From: Dietzia sp. JS16-p6b
Lineage (GTDB): Bacteria; Actinomycetota; Actinomycetes; Mycobacteriales; Mycobacteriaceae
NCBI RefSeq assembly: GCF_003052165.1
Contig: NZ_CP024869.1
Span: forward strand, 186,001 to 250,000
DNA length: 64,000 bases
Reading direction: 5' to 3'
Positions 40,620 to 50,475 of this stretch are shown here, one piece after another. Every line of letters starts with the position of its first letter. Position 1 is the stretch's first letter. A program made the translations under genes and the position numbers. Under the pieces are notes generated by a model, which searched no databases, was not told where the DNA came from, and saw only the letters and a list, made by a program, of their open reading frames with translations.

Positions 40620-42236
40620 GTGCTGGAACTGACCACCGGACGGCGCCGCTGGCTGCTGTTCGTCAACATCGTGGCGGTGTCGCTGGTCGTCGCGACGATG
40701 TCCGCTCTGTACACGTCGCTGCCGGACATCGCCGTGGCCACCGGCGCCACCCAGGCCCAGCTCACATGGATCATCGACTCCTACACGCTGGCGCTCGCCG
40801 CGCTCGTGCTCACCGCCGGCGCGCTGGGGGACCGCTTCGGCCGCCGGGCCACCCTCATCGTGGGACTGGTCCTGTTCACCGCGGCCTCGGCCCTGCCCAT
40901 CTGGCTGGACTCGCCGCTGTGGGTGATCGCCCTGCGGGCGGTGGCAGGGGTGGGCGCGGCGTTCGTCATGCCCTCCACCCTCTCGCTGCTCACCGCCAGC
41001 TTCCCGTCCGAACGCCGGGGCACCGCAGTGGGGATGTGGGCCGGGTTCGCGGGCATCGGCGGGATCGTCGGCCTGCTCAGCTCGGGCCTCATGCTGCAGA
41101 TCTGGTCGTGGAAGTCGATCTTCGTGGTCTACTCCGTGGTCGGCCTTCTCGTGCTCCTGGCGGCCTTCACCATCGGCGAATCCGTGGCCTCCCGGCACGG
41201 TCGGCCGGACGTGCTGGGGTCCGTGTTCTCGGCGTTGGCGGTCGGCGGAGTCGTCTTCGGGCTCATCGAGGGGGCGCACACGAGCTTCGGAGAACCCCTC
41301 GTCGTCGTCGCCCTGGTGGCGGCGGTCGTGAGCCTGATCGGCTTCGTCCTGGTCGAACTCCGCGCCACCGACCCCCTCCTCGACGTGCGGTACTTCCGGC
41401 GCCGCGGCTTCACCACCGGGTCGGTCGCCGTGGGCATGCAGTTCCTCACGATCTTCGGGTTCTTCCTGCTCATGGTGCAGTACCTCCAGCTGGTCAAGGG
41501 GTACGACGCGCTTTCCGCCTCCCTGGCGCTGGCCCCGATGGTGATCCCGGTGATGGTCTTCTCGCTCCTCTCGCCCCGCATCACGGCGCGGGTCGGACTC
41601 CGGGTGGTCACCGTGGTGGGACTTGCGGCGATCGCGACCGGGATGGTCCTGCTCTCCCGGCTGGGCGTGGACTCGACCTACTGGGAGATCCTCTGGCCGC
41701 TGCTCGTGGCCAGTGTGGGACTGGGCGTGTCGACCGCACCCGCCACCTCCGCGATCGTGTCCGACATCTCGGTGGACGAGCAGGGCGTGGCCGCCGCCGT
41801 CAACGACGCGATGCGCGAGGTGGGCGCCGCCATCGGCATCGCGATCTCCGGCAGCATCCTGGCAGGCAGCTACGCCACCGGGATCGTCGACGTCCTGCCA
41901 GGCGTGCCCGAGTCCGGACGGCAGGCGGTGGAGAGCTCTTTCGCGGGAGCGGTCGAGTACGTCACCATCGCCGGGCCCGCGCTGCAGGGCATCGTCGACG
42001 CCGCCGCGGAGGTCTTCGCGACAGGGATCTCCGACGCGATGTTCGCCCTGGGAATGGTCGCGGCTGGTGCGGCGGTGCTGCTGCTGTTCGTGGCGCCCGG
42101 CCGCAGGTACGTTCCGCACGGCGAGTCGGAATCCGGCGATGCGGCTGTCTCCGATGCCGCGGATGTCGACGGTTCCGCCGGCGTCCCCGACGTCGTCGAT
42201 CCCGCGGGCGCTCCTGCACGCACCCGGCTCAGCTAG
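40620..42236 (+). CDS. DHA2-family MFS drug efflux transporter (EmrB/QacA type)
   Basis: A 538-aa, 14-helix transporter. Motif A LGDRFGRRATLIVG, motif C-like GAAFVMPSTLSLL, and ISVDEQGVAAAVNDAMREVG in the C-terminal half are typical of QacA/EmrB. It exports toxic cations or drugs against the proton gradient. GTG 40620 is preceded by a weak GGGAG. The 3' end runs into the 65-bp tandem repeat: the TAG stop at 42234 lies inside the first unit. Confidence 0.9.
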   Translation: MLELTTGRRRWLLFVNIVAVSLVVATMSALYTSLPDIAVATGATQAQLTWIIDSYTLALAALVLTAGALGDRFGRRATLIVGLVLFTAASALPIWLDSPLWVIALRAVAGVGAAFVMPSTLSLLTASFPSERRGTAVGMWAGFAGIGGIVGLLSSGLMLQIWSWKSIFVVYSVVGLLVLLAAFTIGESVASRHGRPDVLGSVFSALAVGGVVFGLIEGAHTSFGEPLVVVALVAAVVSLIGFVLVELRATDPLLDVRYFRRRGFTTGSVAVGMQFLTIFGFFLLMVQYLQLVKGYDALSASLALAPMVIPVMVFSLLSPRITARVGLRVVTVVGLAAIATGMVLLSRLGVDSTYWEILWPLLVASVGLGVSTAPATSAIVSDISVDEQGVAAAVNDAMREVGAAIGIAISGSILAGSYATGIVDVLPGVPESGRQAVESSFAGAVEYVTIAGPALQGIVDAAAEVFATGISDAMFALGMVAAGAAVLLLFVAPGRRYVPHGESESGDAAVSDAADVDGSAGVPDVVDPAGAPARTRLS

Positions 42237-42390
42237 CGCTCACTCCGCGGCTCGAACCGGGCTCCGCCCGTGCGCCGGTTGCTCGCCGCTGCCCTCGCTA
42301 GCGCTCACTCCGCGGCTCGAACCGGGCTCCGCCCGTGCGCCGGTTGCTCGCCGCTGCCCTCGCTAGCGCTCACTCCGCGGCTCGAACCGG
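42232..42390. repeat. 65-bp direct repeat, 2.4 copies, at a convergent gene junction
   Basis: Copies start at 42232, 42297 and 42362 (GCTAGCGCTCACTCCGCGG). The first two are full and identical; the third is partial and forms the 3' end of the oxidoreductase gene. Each full unit contains an imperfect stem, GCGGCTCGAACCGG pairing with CCGGTTGCTCGCCGC. The simplest reading is local tandem duplication of the oxidoreductase tail plus a terminator-like hairpin. Confidence 0.92.
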
Positions 42391-44711
42391 ACGGTCACCG
42401 CCTTGAAGCCGGGCGTGTTGGACTCCCGCGCGACGTTCTGACGGTGGACCAGGTTGTTGGCCTCGGGGAAGTAGGCCGCGCAGCAGCCGCGGGCCGTCGG
42501 GTAGGACACCAGCCGGAACTCGTCCGCCCGGCGCTCGCTGGTCACTCCGTCCGAGCCGGTGAACACACTCACCACGTCGACCAGCTGGCGGTCCGCGAGA
42601 CCCAGGTCGCGCAGGTCGTCCGGGTTCACCAGGATCACCCGCCGGCCCTCGGAGATGCCCCGGTAGCGGTCGTCGAGACCGTAGAAGGTGGTGTTGTACT
42701 GATCGTGCGACCGCAGGGTCTGCAGGATCAGGTGCCCGGCCGGCGCCTCCAGCCACTCCAGCGGTGACACCGTGAACTGCGCGCGCCCCGACGGAGTCGC
42801 GAAGGACCGGGTGTCGCGCGGCGGATTGGGCAGCACGAAGCCGGACTTCTGTCGCACCCGGCGGTTGTAGTCCGAGAACCCGGGGATCACGCGCGAGATG
42901 TGGTCGCGGATGACGTCGTAGTCCTCCGCCATCGCCCGCCACCCCACCGGGTGGTCGTGGCCCAGGATCGCCTCTGCCATGCCCGCGACGATCTGCGGTT
43001 CGCTGAGGAGTTGGTCCGACACCGGCTCCAGGCGCCCCTGGGACGAGCGGATCACCGACATCGAGTCCTCCACCGAGACGAACTGTGCGCCCCCCGGATG
43101 GCGGTCGTCACGGTCCGTCCGTCCGAGGGTCGGGAGGATGAGCGACGTCTGACCGTGGACCACGTGTGAGCGGTTGGGCTTGGTCGACACGTGCACGGTC
43201 AACCCGGTGCGCTGCATCCCGGTCTCGAGCACATCGGTGTCCGAGCACGCCTTGGCGAAGTTGCCGCCCATGGAGACGAACACGTCCACGTCACCGCGCT
43301 CGAACGCCTCGAGTGTCTCCGTCGAGTCGTAGCCGTGCTCACGCGGCGAGGTGATGCCGAACTCGTCGTCGAGCCCGTCCAGCAGCATCGCGCCCGGCTT
43401 CTCCCAGATCCCCATGGTCCGGTCGCCCTGCACGTTCGAGTGTCCGCGGACCGGGCAGGCGCCGGCGCCGGGCTTGCCGAAGTTGCCCTGCAGCAGCAGG
43501 ACGTTGACGATCTCGCGCAGGGTGTCCACCGAATGGGGCTGCTGCGTGAGTCCCAGTGCCCAGCAGATGATCGTGCCCCGCGAGTGCACGAGCAGCGTGG
43601 CCAGTCGCTCGATCTGGTCGCGTCGCAGGCCCGTGGCCCGCTCGGTGGCCTCCCAGTCCAGCGCGGCACGCGCGGCGGCATAGTCCCGGAACCCCTCGGT
43701 GCACGTGTCCACGAATTCGCGGTCCACCACGGTTCCCGGAGCCGCGTCCTCCGCGCGCAGCAGCAGATGGCCGAGGGCTTGGAACAAGGCGAGGTCGCCA
43801 CCCACCTTGATCTGCAGGAAGTCGTCCGCGACGGTCTCGCCTCCGCCCTCGACGAGGCTCTTGGCGATCCCCGTCGGGGACTGGGGGTCGGCGAACCCGA
43901 GCAGGCCGGCCTCGGGCAACGGGTTCACGGCCACCACGTGGGCACCGCGTCGCCGGGCGTCGGTGAGGGCGGAGAGCATCCGCGGGTGGTTGGTGCCGGG
44001 ATTCTGTCCGACGACGAGGATGACGTCCGCGTGATCGAAATCCTCCAGCGAGACGGTCCCCTTGCCGATGCCGATCGTGGGCGTCATCGCCGATCCGGAC
44101 GACTCGTGACACATGTTGGAGCAGTCGGGCAGGTTGTTGGTGCCGATCGACCGCGCGAGCAGCTGGTACATGAACGCGGTCTCGTTGGCGGTGCGGCCCG
44201 AGGTGTAGAACACGCAACGGTCCGGCGACGTGGAGTTCACGTGCTCGGCCATGAGTGCGAACGCGTCCCGCCAGGAGATGGGGGAGTAGTGGTCGTCACC
44301 CGGTCGCAGCACCACCGGCTCGGTGATCCGGCCCTGGTTTCCCAGCCAGTACTCGGTCTTGTCACGTAGCTCGCGGATCGGGTGGGCGGCCCACCACTCG
44401 GGGGTCACCGTCCGGGTGGTGGACTCCTCGGCCACGGCCTTGGCGCCGTTCTCGCAGAACTCGGCGGGTTTGCGCGGCCCGGTGATGGACTCGGGCCAGG
44501 CGCATCCGGGGCAGTCGGTGCCGCCGCGGTGGTTGAGGCGGGCCAACGCCTGCGCCGTCCGGGACACTCCGGCTTGCGAGATCCCCCGCTCGAGCGCCAC
44601 CGAGACGGCCTTGAGGCCCGCCGCGCTGGTCTCGGGTTCGTCGACCCGGATCCGGGTCTCGTCGATGTCGGCGACGGGCGCGGACCGACGGATGCGAGGA
44701 ATCAGGCTCAT
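42363..44711 (-). CDS. FdhF/YdeP-family molybdopterin oxidoreductase
   Basis: A 782-aa protein of the YdeP branch of the DMSO reductase/formate dehydrogenase superfamily. It has an N-terminal DCPGCAWPE segment, DCSNMCHESSG, VVGQNPGTNHPRMLSAL, and the C-terminal molybdopterin-dinucleotide-binding domain (HDQYNTTFYGLDDRYRGI). The real electron donor is unknown; formate dehydrogenase activity is often only assumed. fdhD lies 66 nt upstream on the same strand, and mobA-moeA is nearby, which supplies the cofactor. Its last codons lie in the 65-bp repeat. Confidence 0.92.
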   Translation of the reverse strand: MSLIPRIRRSAPVADIDETRIRVDEPETSAAGLKAVSVALERGISQAGVSRTAQALARLNHRGGTDCPGCAWPESITGPRKPAEFCENGAKAVAEESTTRTVTPEWWAAHPIRELRDKTEYWLGNQGRITEPVVLRPGDDHYSPISWRDAFALMAEHVNSTSPDRCVFYTSGRTANETAFMYQLLARSIGTNNLPDCSNMCHESSGSAMTPTIGIGKGTVSLEDFDHADVILVVGQNPGTNHPRMLSALTDARRRGAHVVAVNPLPEAGLLGFADPQSPTGIAKSLVEGGGETVADDFLQIKVGGDLALFQALGHLLLRAEDAAPGTVVDREFVDTCTEGFRDYAAARAALDWEATERATGLRRDQIERLATLLVHSRGTIICWALGLTQQPHSVDTLREIVNVLLLQGNFGKPGAGACPVRGHSNVQGDRTMGIWEKPGAMLLDGLDDEFGITSPREHGYDSTETLEAFERGDVDVFVSMGGNFAKACSDTDVLETGMQRTGLTVHVSTKPNRSHVVHGQTSLILPTLGRTDRDDRHPGGAQFVSVEDSMSVIRSSQGRLEPVSDQLLSEPQIVAGMAEAILGHDHPVGWRAMAEDYDVIRDHISRVIPGFSDYNRRVRQKSGFVLPNPPRDTRSFATPSGRAQFTVSPLEWLEAPAGHLILQTLRSHDQYNTTFYGLDDRYRGISEGRRVILVNPDDLRDLGLADRQLVDVVSVFTGSDGVTSERRADEFRLVSYPTARGCCAAYFPEANNLVHRQNVARESNTPGFKAVTVRFEPRSER

Positions 44712-44777
44712 GGGCCCATTGTGCGCCCGAACACACCTCGCCGCAGCCGCGGCCCCGGCGTGCGCGTGGCCGGTAGA

Positions 44778-45599
44778 TCAGTCGCCGATGCGCTCCGGAT
44801 GGGTGTAGACGGTGGCGCGGTCGCCACGACTGAACCCGACCAGCGTCACCCCGGTCTCGCCGGCGAGGTCCACGGCCAACGACGAGGGGGCGCTGACCGC
44901 GGAGATCACCGGTATGCCCGCCATCGAGGTCTTCTGCACCAATTCGAACGAGGCCCGCCCCGAGACCTGCAGGATCGTCTCTCGTAGCGGGAGCCGGCCC
45001 TCGCGCAGTGCCCAGCCCACCACCTTGTCGACCGCGTTGTGCCGTCCTACGTCCTCGCGCAGGCAGAGCAGGGCGCCCTCGGGGGAGAACAGTGCCGCCG
45101 CGTGGACCCCGCCGGTCCGGCCGAAGACGATCTGCTTCTCGCGGAGCCGGTCGGGCAGGGAGAGCAGGACCGCAGCCCCGACCAGGGGGGTGGCCGGTTC
45201 GGCGGGGAAATGGGTCGCCGTGCGCACCTCCGCGATCGAGTCGACGCCGCACACCCCGCAGGAGCTGGTCATGGCGGTCGCGCGGACGGACCGGGGCTCC
45301 GGGACATCGGGGGACAGGGTCACGGTGAGGGTGTTGTAGTCCTGCTCGGTGCGGCCGCTCACCGTGGTGCAGTAGCAGATCTCCGGGAGGTGGTCGCGGT
45401 GCCAGATCGCTCCCTCTGACACCAGGTAACCGGCGGCCAGGTCCATGTCGTCGCCCGGGGTGCGCATCGTGACGAGATAGGGTCGTCCGCCGAGACGGAT
45501 CTCCAGCGGCTCCTCCACCGCGAGGGTCGCCACCTCTCCTCTGGCGTCACTCCCGGCGATGATCCTCTGCGCGGGGTGACGACTCGTCCGTCGTCCCAT
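44778..45599 (-). CDS. fdhD: Formate dehydrogenase accessory sulfurtransferase FdhD
   Basis: A 273-aa protein with the active-site loop SSCGVCG (the two Cys that pass sulfur from IscS to the molybdenum site), GRTGGVHAAALF and REDVGRHNAVDKVVG, all family hallmarks. It activates the YdeP-type oxidoreductase encoded next on the same strand. ATG 45599 is the start, and about 25 nt separate it from the zinc alcohol dehydrogenase gene. Confidence 0.95.
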   Translation of the reverse strand: MGRRTSRHPAQRIIAGSDARGEVATLAVEEPLEIRLGGRPYLVTMRTPGDDMDLAAGYLVSEGAIWHRDHLPEICYCTTVSGRTEQDYNTLTVTLSPDVPEPRSVRATAMTSSCGVCGVDSIAEVRTATHFPAEPATPLVGAAVLLSLPDRLREKQIVFGRTGGVHAAALFSPEGALLCLREDVGRHNAVDKVVGWALREGRLPLRETILQVSGRASFELVQKTSMAGIPVISAVSAPSSLAVDLAGETGVTLVGFSRGDRATVYTHPERIGD

Positions 45600-45624
45600 G
45601 GTGCGAGGCTAGCCGGTGCCCGGT

Positions 45625-46710
45625 TCAGCCGCCGTCGCGGTCAGCCGGAGCGCGGCGGGCTGACGGTCGGCGTCGTTCGGTGGACCGGTCGGCCACGCGG
45701 AGGACGCCGGCGCCGCGGACGTCCCCTGCGTCGAGGTAGGCCAGGGCGGCGTCGGCCTCGTCGAGGCGGTACTCGTGGGTGGTGGGGCGGAGGGCGAGGC
45801 GCTCGGCCAGGGCGAGGAACTCCTCGCCGTCGGAGCGGGTGTTGCTCTCCACACTGGTCACGGTCCGCTCGTGGAACAGGTGCCGCTGGTAGTCGAGCCG
45901 GGGGATGTCGGAGAGGTGGATGCCGGCCACGGCGAGGGTCGCGCCGGGGGCGAGTGCCGCCAGGGCCTCCGGCACGATCTCCCCCGCCGGGGCGAAGAGG
46001 ATCGCGGCGTCGAGCGGGACCGGGGGACGCTCGCGGGCGTCCCCGGCCGAGGCCGCGCCGAGCTCGAGTGCCAACCGGCGCGCGCCCTCGCCCCGGGTGA
46101 GCACGTGGACCTCTGCCCCCTGCGCGAGAGCGAGTTGCGCGGTGAGATGAGCGGAACCGCCGAAGCCGTAGACGCCCAGCCTGCCGCCCGGCGGGAGCGC
46201 CGCACGCTTGAGCGCACGGTAACCGATGATGCCCGCGCACAGCAGCGGCGCGGCCGAGAGGTCGTCGATCCCGTCGGGAAGGGCGTAGGCGAACGCCTCG
46301 GGGACCGTCGTGAACTCCGCGTAGCCGCCGTCGGCATCCCATCCGGTGTAGCGGGACCGCGCGCACAGGTTCTCCCGTCCGGACCGGCAGGCGCCGCAAC
46401 TCCCGCAGGTGCCCCGCAGCCAGGGGACGCCCACCCGGTCACCGGTGAGGAACCGGACGCACCCGGGTCCCGAACCCACGACCTCTCCGACGATCTCGTG
46501 GCCGGGCACCACCCGCGGTCGTCGGACCGGGAGGTCACCCGTGGCGACGTGAAGATCGGTGCGGCAGACCCCGCACGTGAGAACGCGGAGCAGGACCTCT
46601 CCCGGCCCGGGCTCGGGAACGGGCGTGTCGACGAAGTCCAGGGGCGACTCCGCCAGGGGGCCCGGTTCGCGGACCACCCAGGCTCGCATCTGCGTCACGG
46701 TGCCGGTCAC
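45625..46710 (-). CDS. Zinc-dependent alcohol dehydrogenase, medium-chain family
   Basis: A 361-aa MDR enzyme. The catalytic zinc ligands are in CGVCRTDLH and VPGHE. The structural zinc site [15 protein letters not shown] is intact. The cofactor domain has [19 protein letters not shown]. It oxidises alcohols or reduces aldehydes with NAD(P). The layout resembles mycobacterial AdhA. GTG 46710 is the only start before the domain. The C-terminal 20 residues are Arg-rich and family-atypical. Its link to fdhD downstream is spacing only. Confidence 0.9.
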   Translation of the reverse strand: MTGTVTQMRAWVVREPGPLAESPLDFVDTPVPEPGPGEVLLRVLTCGVCRTDLHVATGDLPVRRPRVVPGHEIVGEVVGSGPGCVRFLTGDRVGVPWLRGTCGSCGACRSGRENLCARSRYTGWDADGGYAEFTTVPEAFAYALPDGIDDLSAAPLLCAGIIGYRALKRAALPPGGRLGVYGFGGSAHLTAQLALAQGAEVHVLTRGEGARRLALELGAASAGDARERPPVPLDAAILFAPAGEIVPEALAALAPGATLAVAGIHLSDIPRLDYQRHLFHERTVTSVESNTRSDGEEFLALAERLALRPTTHEYRLDEADAALAYLDAGDVRGAGVLRVADRSTERRRPSARRAPADRDGG

Positions 46711-46817
46711 CTCGATCCTGCCGGTGCGATGACGGCGATCCTAACCCTCACGAGACGACTCAGGCCACCCCGCCGACGCGATCAGGAGCGTCGTCGGGGT
46801 GACCGGAGGGGCGAGGG

Positions 46818-47441
46818 TCAGATGTAGATGGCCGGATCGATGTAGAACTGCGCGTCGCGCAACTCCTCCTTCGACTCCTTGGCCGGCGTGGCGACGCCCG
46901 GTACGCCCACGATGATCGAGTTCGCCGGGGCGTCCTTGACCACGACGGCGTTGGCGCCGACCGAGGAGTCCGAGCCGATCTCGACGGGGCCCAGGATCTT
47001 GGCCCCGGCCCCCACGGTCACGCGGTCGCCCAGGGTGGGGTGGCGCTTGACCTGCTTGAGCGAGACACCGCCCAGGGTGACCCCGTGGTACAGCATGCAG
47101 TCGTCACCGATCTCCGCGGTCTCCCCGATGACCACACCCATCCCGTGGTCGATGAAGAACCGTCGACCGATGGTGGCACCGGGATGGATCTCGATCCCGG
47201 TGAGGAACCGGGTGAACTGGCTCAGGACGCGGGCCGCGAACCGGCCGGCCCCGCCGGCCACCCACAGGCGATGGGAGAGGCGGTGGGACCAGATCGCGTG
47301 CAGCCCGGAGTAGACGATCGCGTTCTCGACATCTCCCCGGGCCGCCGGGTCGTGGGCACGCGCCGCGGCGAGGTCCTCGCGCAGGGTGCGCAGGATCCTC
47401 GCCGCGGGCGCGTCCGCGGTCGACGGAGTCGGGTCGGTCAT
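46818..47441 (-). CDS. cysE: Serine O-acetyltransferase CysE
   Basis: A 207-aa left-handed beta-helix acetyltransferase: [55 protein letters not shown]. It makes O-acetylserine, the substrate of the CysK encoded just upstream. Start ATG 47441 overlaps the cysK stop by one base (TGATG), so the two are coupled. This short form (about 200 aa) is the usual actinobacterial and Gram-positive type. Confidence 0.95.
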   Translation of the reverse strand: MTDPTPSTADAPAARILRTLREDLAAARAHDPAARGDVENAIVYSGLHAIWSHRLSHRLWVAGGAGRFAARVLSQFTRFLTGIEIHPGATIGRRFFIDHGMGVVIGETAEIGDDCMLYHGVTLGGVSLKQVKRHPTLGDRVTVGAGAKILGPVEIGSDSSVGANAVVVKDAPANSIIVGVPGVATPAKESKEELRDAQFYIDPAIYI

Positions 47442-48376
47442 CAGTCGCGGTAGTCCTCGAACAGCATGGTGGACACGTAGCGCTCGCCGTAGTCGCACAC
47501 GATCACCACGATGGTCTTGCCGGCGTTCTCCGGGCGCTTGGCCAGTTCGAGCGCGGCCCACACGTTGGCGCCGGAGGAGATGCCGGCGAGGATGCCCTCC
47601 TCGCTGCCCAGGCGCTTGGCGATCCGCAGCGAGTCGTCGAGGGTGACGTCGATGACCTCGTCGTAGATCTCGCGGTTGAGGATCTCGGGGACGAAGTTGG
47701 CGCCGAGGCCCTGGATCTTGTGCGGCCCGGCCTTGCCCTCGGTGAGAAGCGGGGAGTCCTTGGGCTCGACGGCCACGATCTGGATGTCCGGCTTCTGCTC
47801 GCGGAGGTAGCCGCCGGCGCCGGTGATGGTGCCGCCGGTCCCGATGCCGGCCACGAAGATGTCGACCTCTCCGTCGGTGTCCTCCCAGACCTCGGGGCCG
47901 CTGGTCCGACGGTGCACGTCCGGGTTGGCCGGGTTGGCGAACTGTCGGGCGAGTACGGCGTTCTCGCGGGTGTTGGCGATCTCCTCGGCCTTGGCCACCG
48001 CGCCCTTCATGCCCTCGGAGCCCGGGGTGAGGATGAGCTCGGCCCCGTAGGCGCGCATGACGGCGCGGCGCTCGACCGACATGGTGTCGGGCATGACCAG
48101 GACGGCCTTGAACCCGCGTGCGGACGCGACCATGGACAATGCGATACCGGTGTTACCGGAGGTGCCCTCGACGATGGTGCCGCCGGGCTTGAGGGCGCCG
48201 GAGGCGACCGCGTCGTCGATGATCGCGGCGCCGATGCGGTCCTTGACGCTGGCGGCCGGGTTGGCGGATTCGAGCTTGGCCAATACGGTGGCGCCCAGGC
48301 CGTCGGTCAGGGAGTTGAGGCGGACCAGGGGCGTGTGGCCGATGGTCTCGGTGATGTCGGAGTAGATCTTCGCCAT
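47441..48376 (-). CDS. cysK: Cysteine synthase A CysK
   Basis: A 311-aa PLP enzyme. The lysine motif is [11 protein letters not shown]. The substrate loop [11 protein letters not shown] and the phosphate-binding [10 protein letters not shown] are intact. It joins O-acetylserine and sulfide to give cysteine. It is first gene of cysK-cysE. The promoter region holds an inverted repeat (48402-48419) that may bind a regulator of sulfur assimilation. Confidence 0.97.
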   Translation of the reverse strand: MAKIYSDITETIGHTPLVRLNSLTDGLGATVLAKLESANPAASVKDRIGAAIIDDAVASGALKPGGTIVEGTSGNTGIALSMVASARGFKAVLVMPDTMSVERRAVMRAYGAELILTPGSEGMKGAVAKAEEIANTRENAVLARQFANPANPDVHRRTSGPEVWEDTDGEVDIFVAGIGTGGTITGAGGYLREQKPDIQIVAVEPKDSPLLTEGKAGPHKIQGLGANFVPEILNREIYDEVIDVTLDDSLRIAKRLGSEEGILAGISSGANVWAALELAKRPENAGKTIVVIVCDYGERYVSTMLFEDYRD

Positions 48377-48401
48377 TGGTGAGTTCCGTTCTGCAGAATG
48401 A

Positions 48402-48419
48402 ACCGATCTGTCTATCGGT
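48402..48419. promoter_or_regulatory. Inverted repeat in the cysK promoter region
   Basis: ACCGAT-N6-ATCGGT (arms 48402-48407 and 48414-48419) lies 26 nt upstream of the cysK start. The N6 plus right arm on the minus strand includes TAGACA, which could be part of a -10 element, so a bound protein would block transcription. The regulator is not encoded next to it. Confidence 0.5.
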
Positions 48420-48534
48420 CAGTGTACGTGATCCCGCCACCGTCCGGACCGGGCCCGGGCGAATTCGGCCGGCCCCGAGAAACGCCGCGGCGCCCGTACC
48501 CCGCGGTGGGGTCCGGGCGCCGGCGGTCGGGGTG

Positions 48535-50325
48535 TCAGTTGCCGGAGTACAGGGCCTCGATCTCGCTGCCGAAGCGGTCGTGCACCACGTTGCGCTTGAG
48601 CTTGAGCGTCGGGGTGAGCTCGCCGCTCTCCACCGAGAACTCCGCCGCGAGGATCTTGAACTTGCGGATCGACTCGGCACGGGAGACGGACTTGTTGGCC
48701 TGGTCCACGGCGTCCTGGATCGCGCCGACCAGGTCACCGTCCTGGAGCAGGTCCTCCACCTCGCCGGTCTTGCCGTGCTTGTCCCGCCACGCCGGGAAGG
48801 TCTCCTGGTCGATGGTGACCAGTGCCGCGATGTAGTTGCGGTTGTCACCCACCACCACGGCCTGGCTGATCAGCGGGTCGGCCGAGAGCAGGTCCTCCAT
48901 CTGGGAGGGTGAGACGTTCTTGCCACCGGCGGTGACGATGAGGTCCTTCTTGCGGCCGGTGATCGACAGGTAACCGTCCGAGTCGAGCTGCCCGATGTCG
49001 CCCGTGTGGTACCACTCGCCGGTCCAGGCCTCCTCGTTGGCCTTCGGGTTCTGCCAGTAGCCCTTGAACAGGGTCTTGGCCTTGGCCAGGATCTCGCCGT
49101 CCTCGGCGATCCGGATGGTCACGCCCGGGATCGGCCGACCCACCGTGCCGATCTTCGCCTGGCCGATCGGGTTGACGGTCAGCACGCCCGAGGACTCGGT
49201 GAGGCCGTAGCCCTCGAGGAGGTCGAAGCCGGCGCCGCGGTAGAAGTGGCCCAGACGGGCGCCCAGGGGGCCGCCACCGGAGATGATGCGGTTGCACTCG
49301 CCGCCCAGGGCCTCGTGCAGCTTCGAGTAGACGAGCTTGGAGAACAGCTTCTGCTTGAGCGCCAGGCCCGCGGACGGCTTCCCGCCGCCCTCGATGGCCG
49401 TGGAGTAGTCGATCGCGGTCTGCACCGCGGCCTTGAAGATCTTGGCCTTGGCGCCGCCGGCGGCCTCCGCCTTGCCCGCCGCGGAGTTGTAGACCTTCTC
49501 GAGCACGCGCGGGACCGACACGAGGAAGGTCGGGTGGACCTCCGACAGCCGCTCGACGACCTTGGTGGTGTCGGGCTCGTGGGCCACGGCGACGCGCTTG
49601 TAGAAGCACGCCACCTCGAGGATTCGGGCCAGGACGTGGGCCAGCGGCAGGAAGATCAGGGTGCGGCTGTTGGGGACGAACGCGTCCTGGAGCTGCTGCT
49701 CGACGGCCACCACGACGCCACCGAACCCGCCGTGCAGGATCTCGCAACCCTTGGGGTTGCCCGTCGTGCCCGAGGTGTAGATGATGGCGCACCTGTCCTC
49801 GTGGCCCATCGCCAGCGAGGCCTGCTCGACCTGCTCGTCGGAGATGTCGGCGCCGGCGGCGGTGAGCTGGGCGACCAGGTCGTTCTCGATGACCATGATG
49901 TCGCCGCTCCACTCGGTGCCGGACGTCAGCACCTCGCGGAGTTCGAGATCCTCGACCACGGCGAAGGTGGCGCCGGAGTCGGTGAGGATCCAGTCGCACT
50001 GGCCCGAGGAGGAGGTCTCGTAGATCGGGACGGTGACGGCGCCGACCGCCCACGCGGCCCAGGCGATGAGCGACCACTCGTAGCGGGTGTGGCTCATGAT
50101 GGCCAGGCGGTCGCCGGGCTGGACGCCCCGGGCGATCAGGCCTTTGGCGACCCCCTTGACCTCCTGGAGGTACTGGGCGCAGGTGACCTCTGTCCAGTCG
50201 GTTCCGACGAGTCGCAGTACCGCGACGTCGTTCGGCGCCTCCTCCGCGTTCTTGAACACGAGCCGGCCGAGGTTCTCGACGGGGAAGGACTTGGTGGCGG
50301 GAGGGGTGGCGAACTCGGTCGTCAT
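48535..50325 (-). CDS. Long-chain fatty-acid-CoA ligase (FadD15-like)
   Basis: A 596-aa AMP-forming ligase: P-loop IIYTSGTTGNPKG, then LEGYGLTESSGVLTVNP, WYHTGDIG and the C-terminal SITGRKKDLIVTAGGKNVSP. It activates fatty acids to acyl-CoA. The long-chain form with the insertion before the LEGYGLTE motif matches mycobacterial FadD15. ATG 50325 has GGATCGCA just before it. It is divergent from the GAF regulator of the alcohol locus; the shared 150-nt region has two CRP-like half-palindromes. Confidence 0.93.
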   Translation of the reverse strand: MTTEFATPPATKSFPVENLGRLVFKNAEEAPNDVAVLRLVGTDWTEVTCAQYLQEVKGVAKGLIARGVQPGDRLAIMSHTRYEWSLIAWAAWAVGAVTVPIYETSSSGQCDWILTDSGATFAVVEDLELREVLTSGTEWSGDIMVIENDLVAQLTAAGADISDEQVEQASLAMGHEDRCAIIYTSGTTGNPKGCEILHGGFGGVVVAVEQQLQDAFVPNSRTLIFLPLAHVLARILEVACFYKRVAVAHEPDTTKVVERLSEVHPTFLVSVPRVLEKVYNSAAGKAEAAGGAKAKIFKAAVQTAIDYSTAIEGGGKPSAGLALKQKLFSKLVYSKLHEALGGECNRIISGGGPLGARLGHFYRGAGFDLLEGYGLTESSGVLTVNPIGQAKIGTVGRPIPGVTIRIAEDGEILAKAKTLFKGYWQNPKANEEAWTGEWYHTGDIGQLDSDGYLSITGRKKDLIVTAGGKNVSPSQMEDLLSADPLISQAVVVGDNRNYIAALVTIDQETFPAWRDKHGKTGEVEDLLQDGDLVGAIQDAVDQANKSVSRAESIRKFKILAAEFSVESGELTPTLKLKRNVVHDRFGSEIEALYSGN

Positions 50326-50343
50326 TGCGATCCTTAGGTCATG

Positions 50344-50467
50344 TGTGGCCTGTATCACTGGCAAGTGTAGAGGGTTCGCCGCCGTGCGTCTCCAGCACGG
50401 TCTATTTGGATCCGTTTATGAGGGGCGCGTCAGGTTCGAAATCGCCGATACTGTGATACGGGTTACA
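50344..50467. promoter_or_regulatory. Divergent promoter region with two CRP/GlxR-like sites
   Basis: TGTGGCCTGTATCACT (50344-50359) lies 19 nt before fadD, and TGTGATACGGGTTACA (50452-50467) lies 8 nt before the GAF regulator. Both approximate the CRP/GlxR consensus TGTGA-N6-TCACA, with two and one mismatches. Their place next to start codons would favour repression. Confidence 0.4.
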
Positions 50468-50475
50468 CTGGCGAC

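Noticed and set aside
42232-42390. CRISPR or att-site repeat
   Set aside because: Copies abut directly with no spacers, and no integrase or cas gene is near. A tandem duplication of a gene tail explains it.
49006-50337. Plus-strand frame of 443 codons opposite the acyl-CoA ligase
   Set aside because: Antisense shadow: repetitive Gly/Val/Asp/His composition and no start signal.
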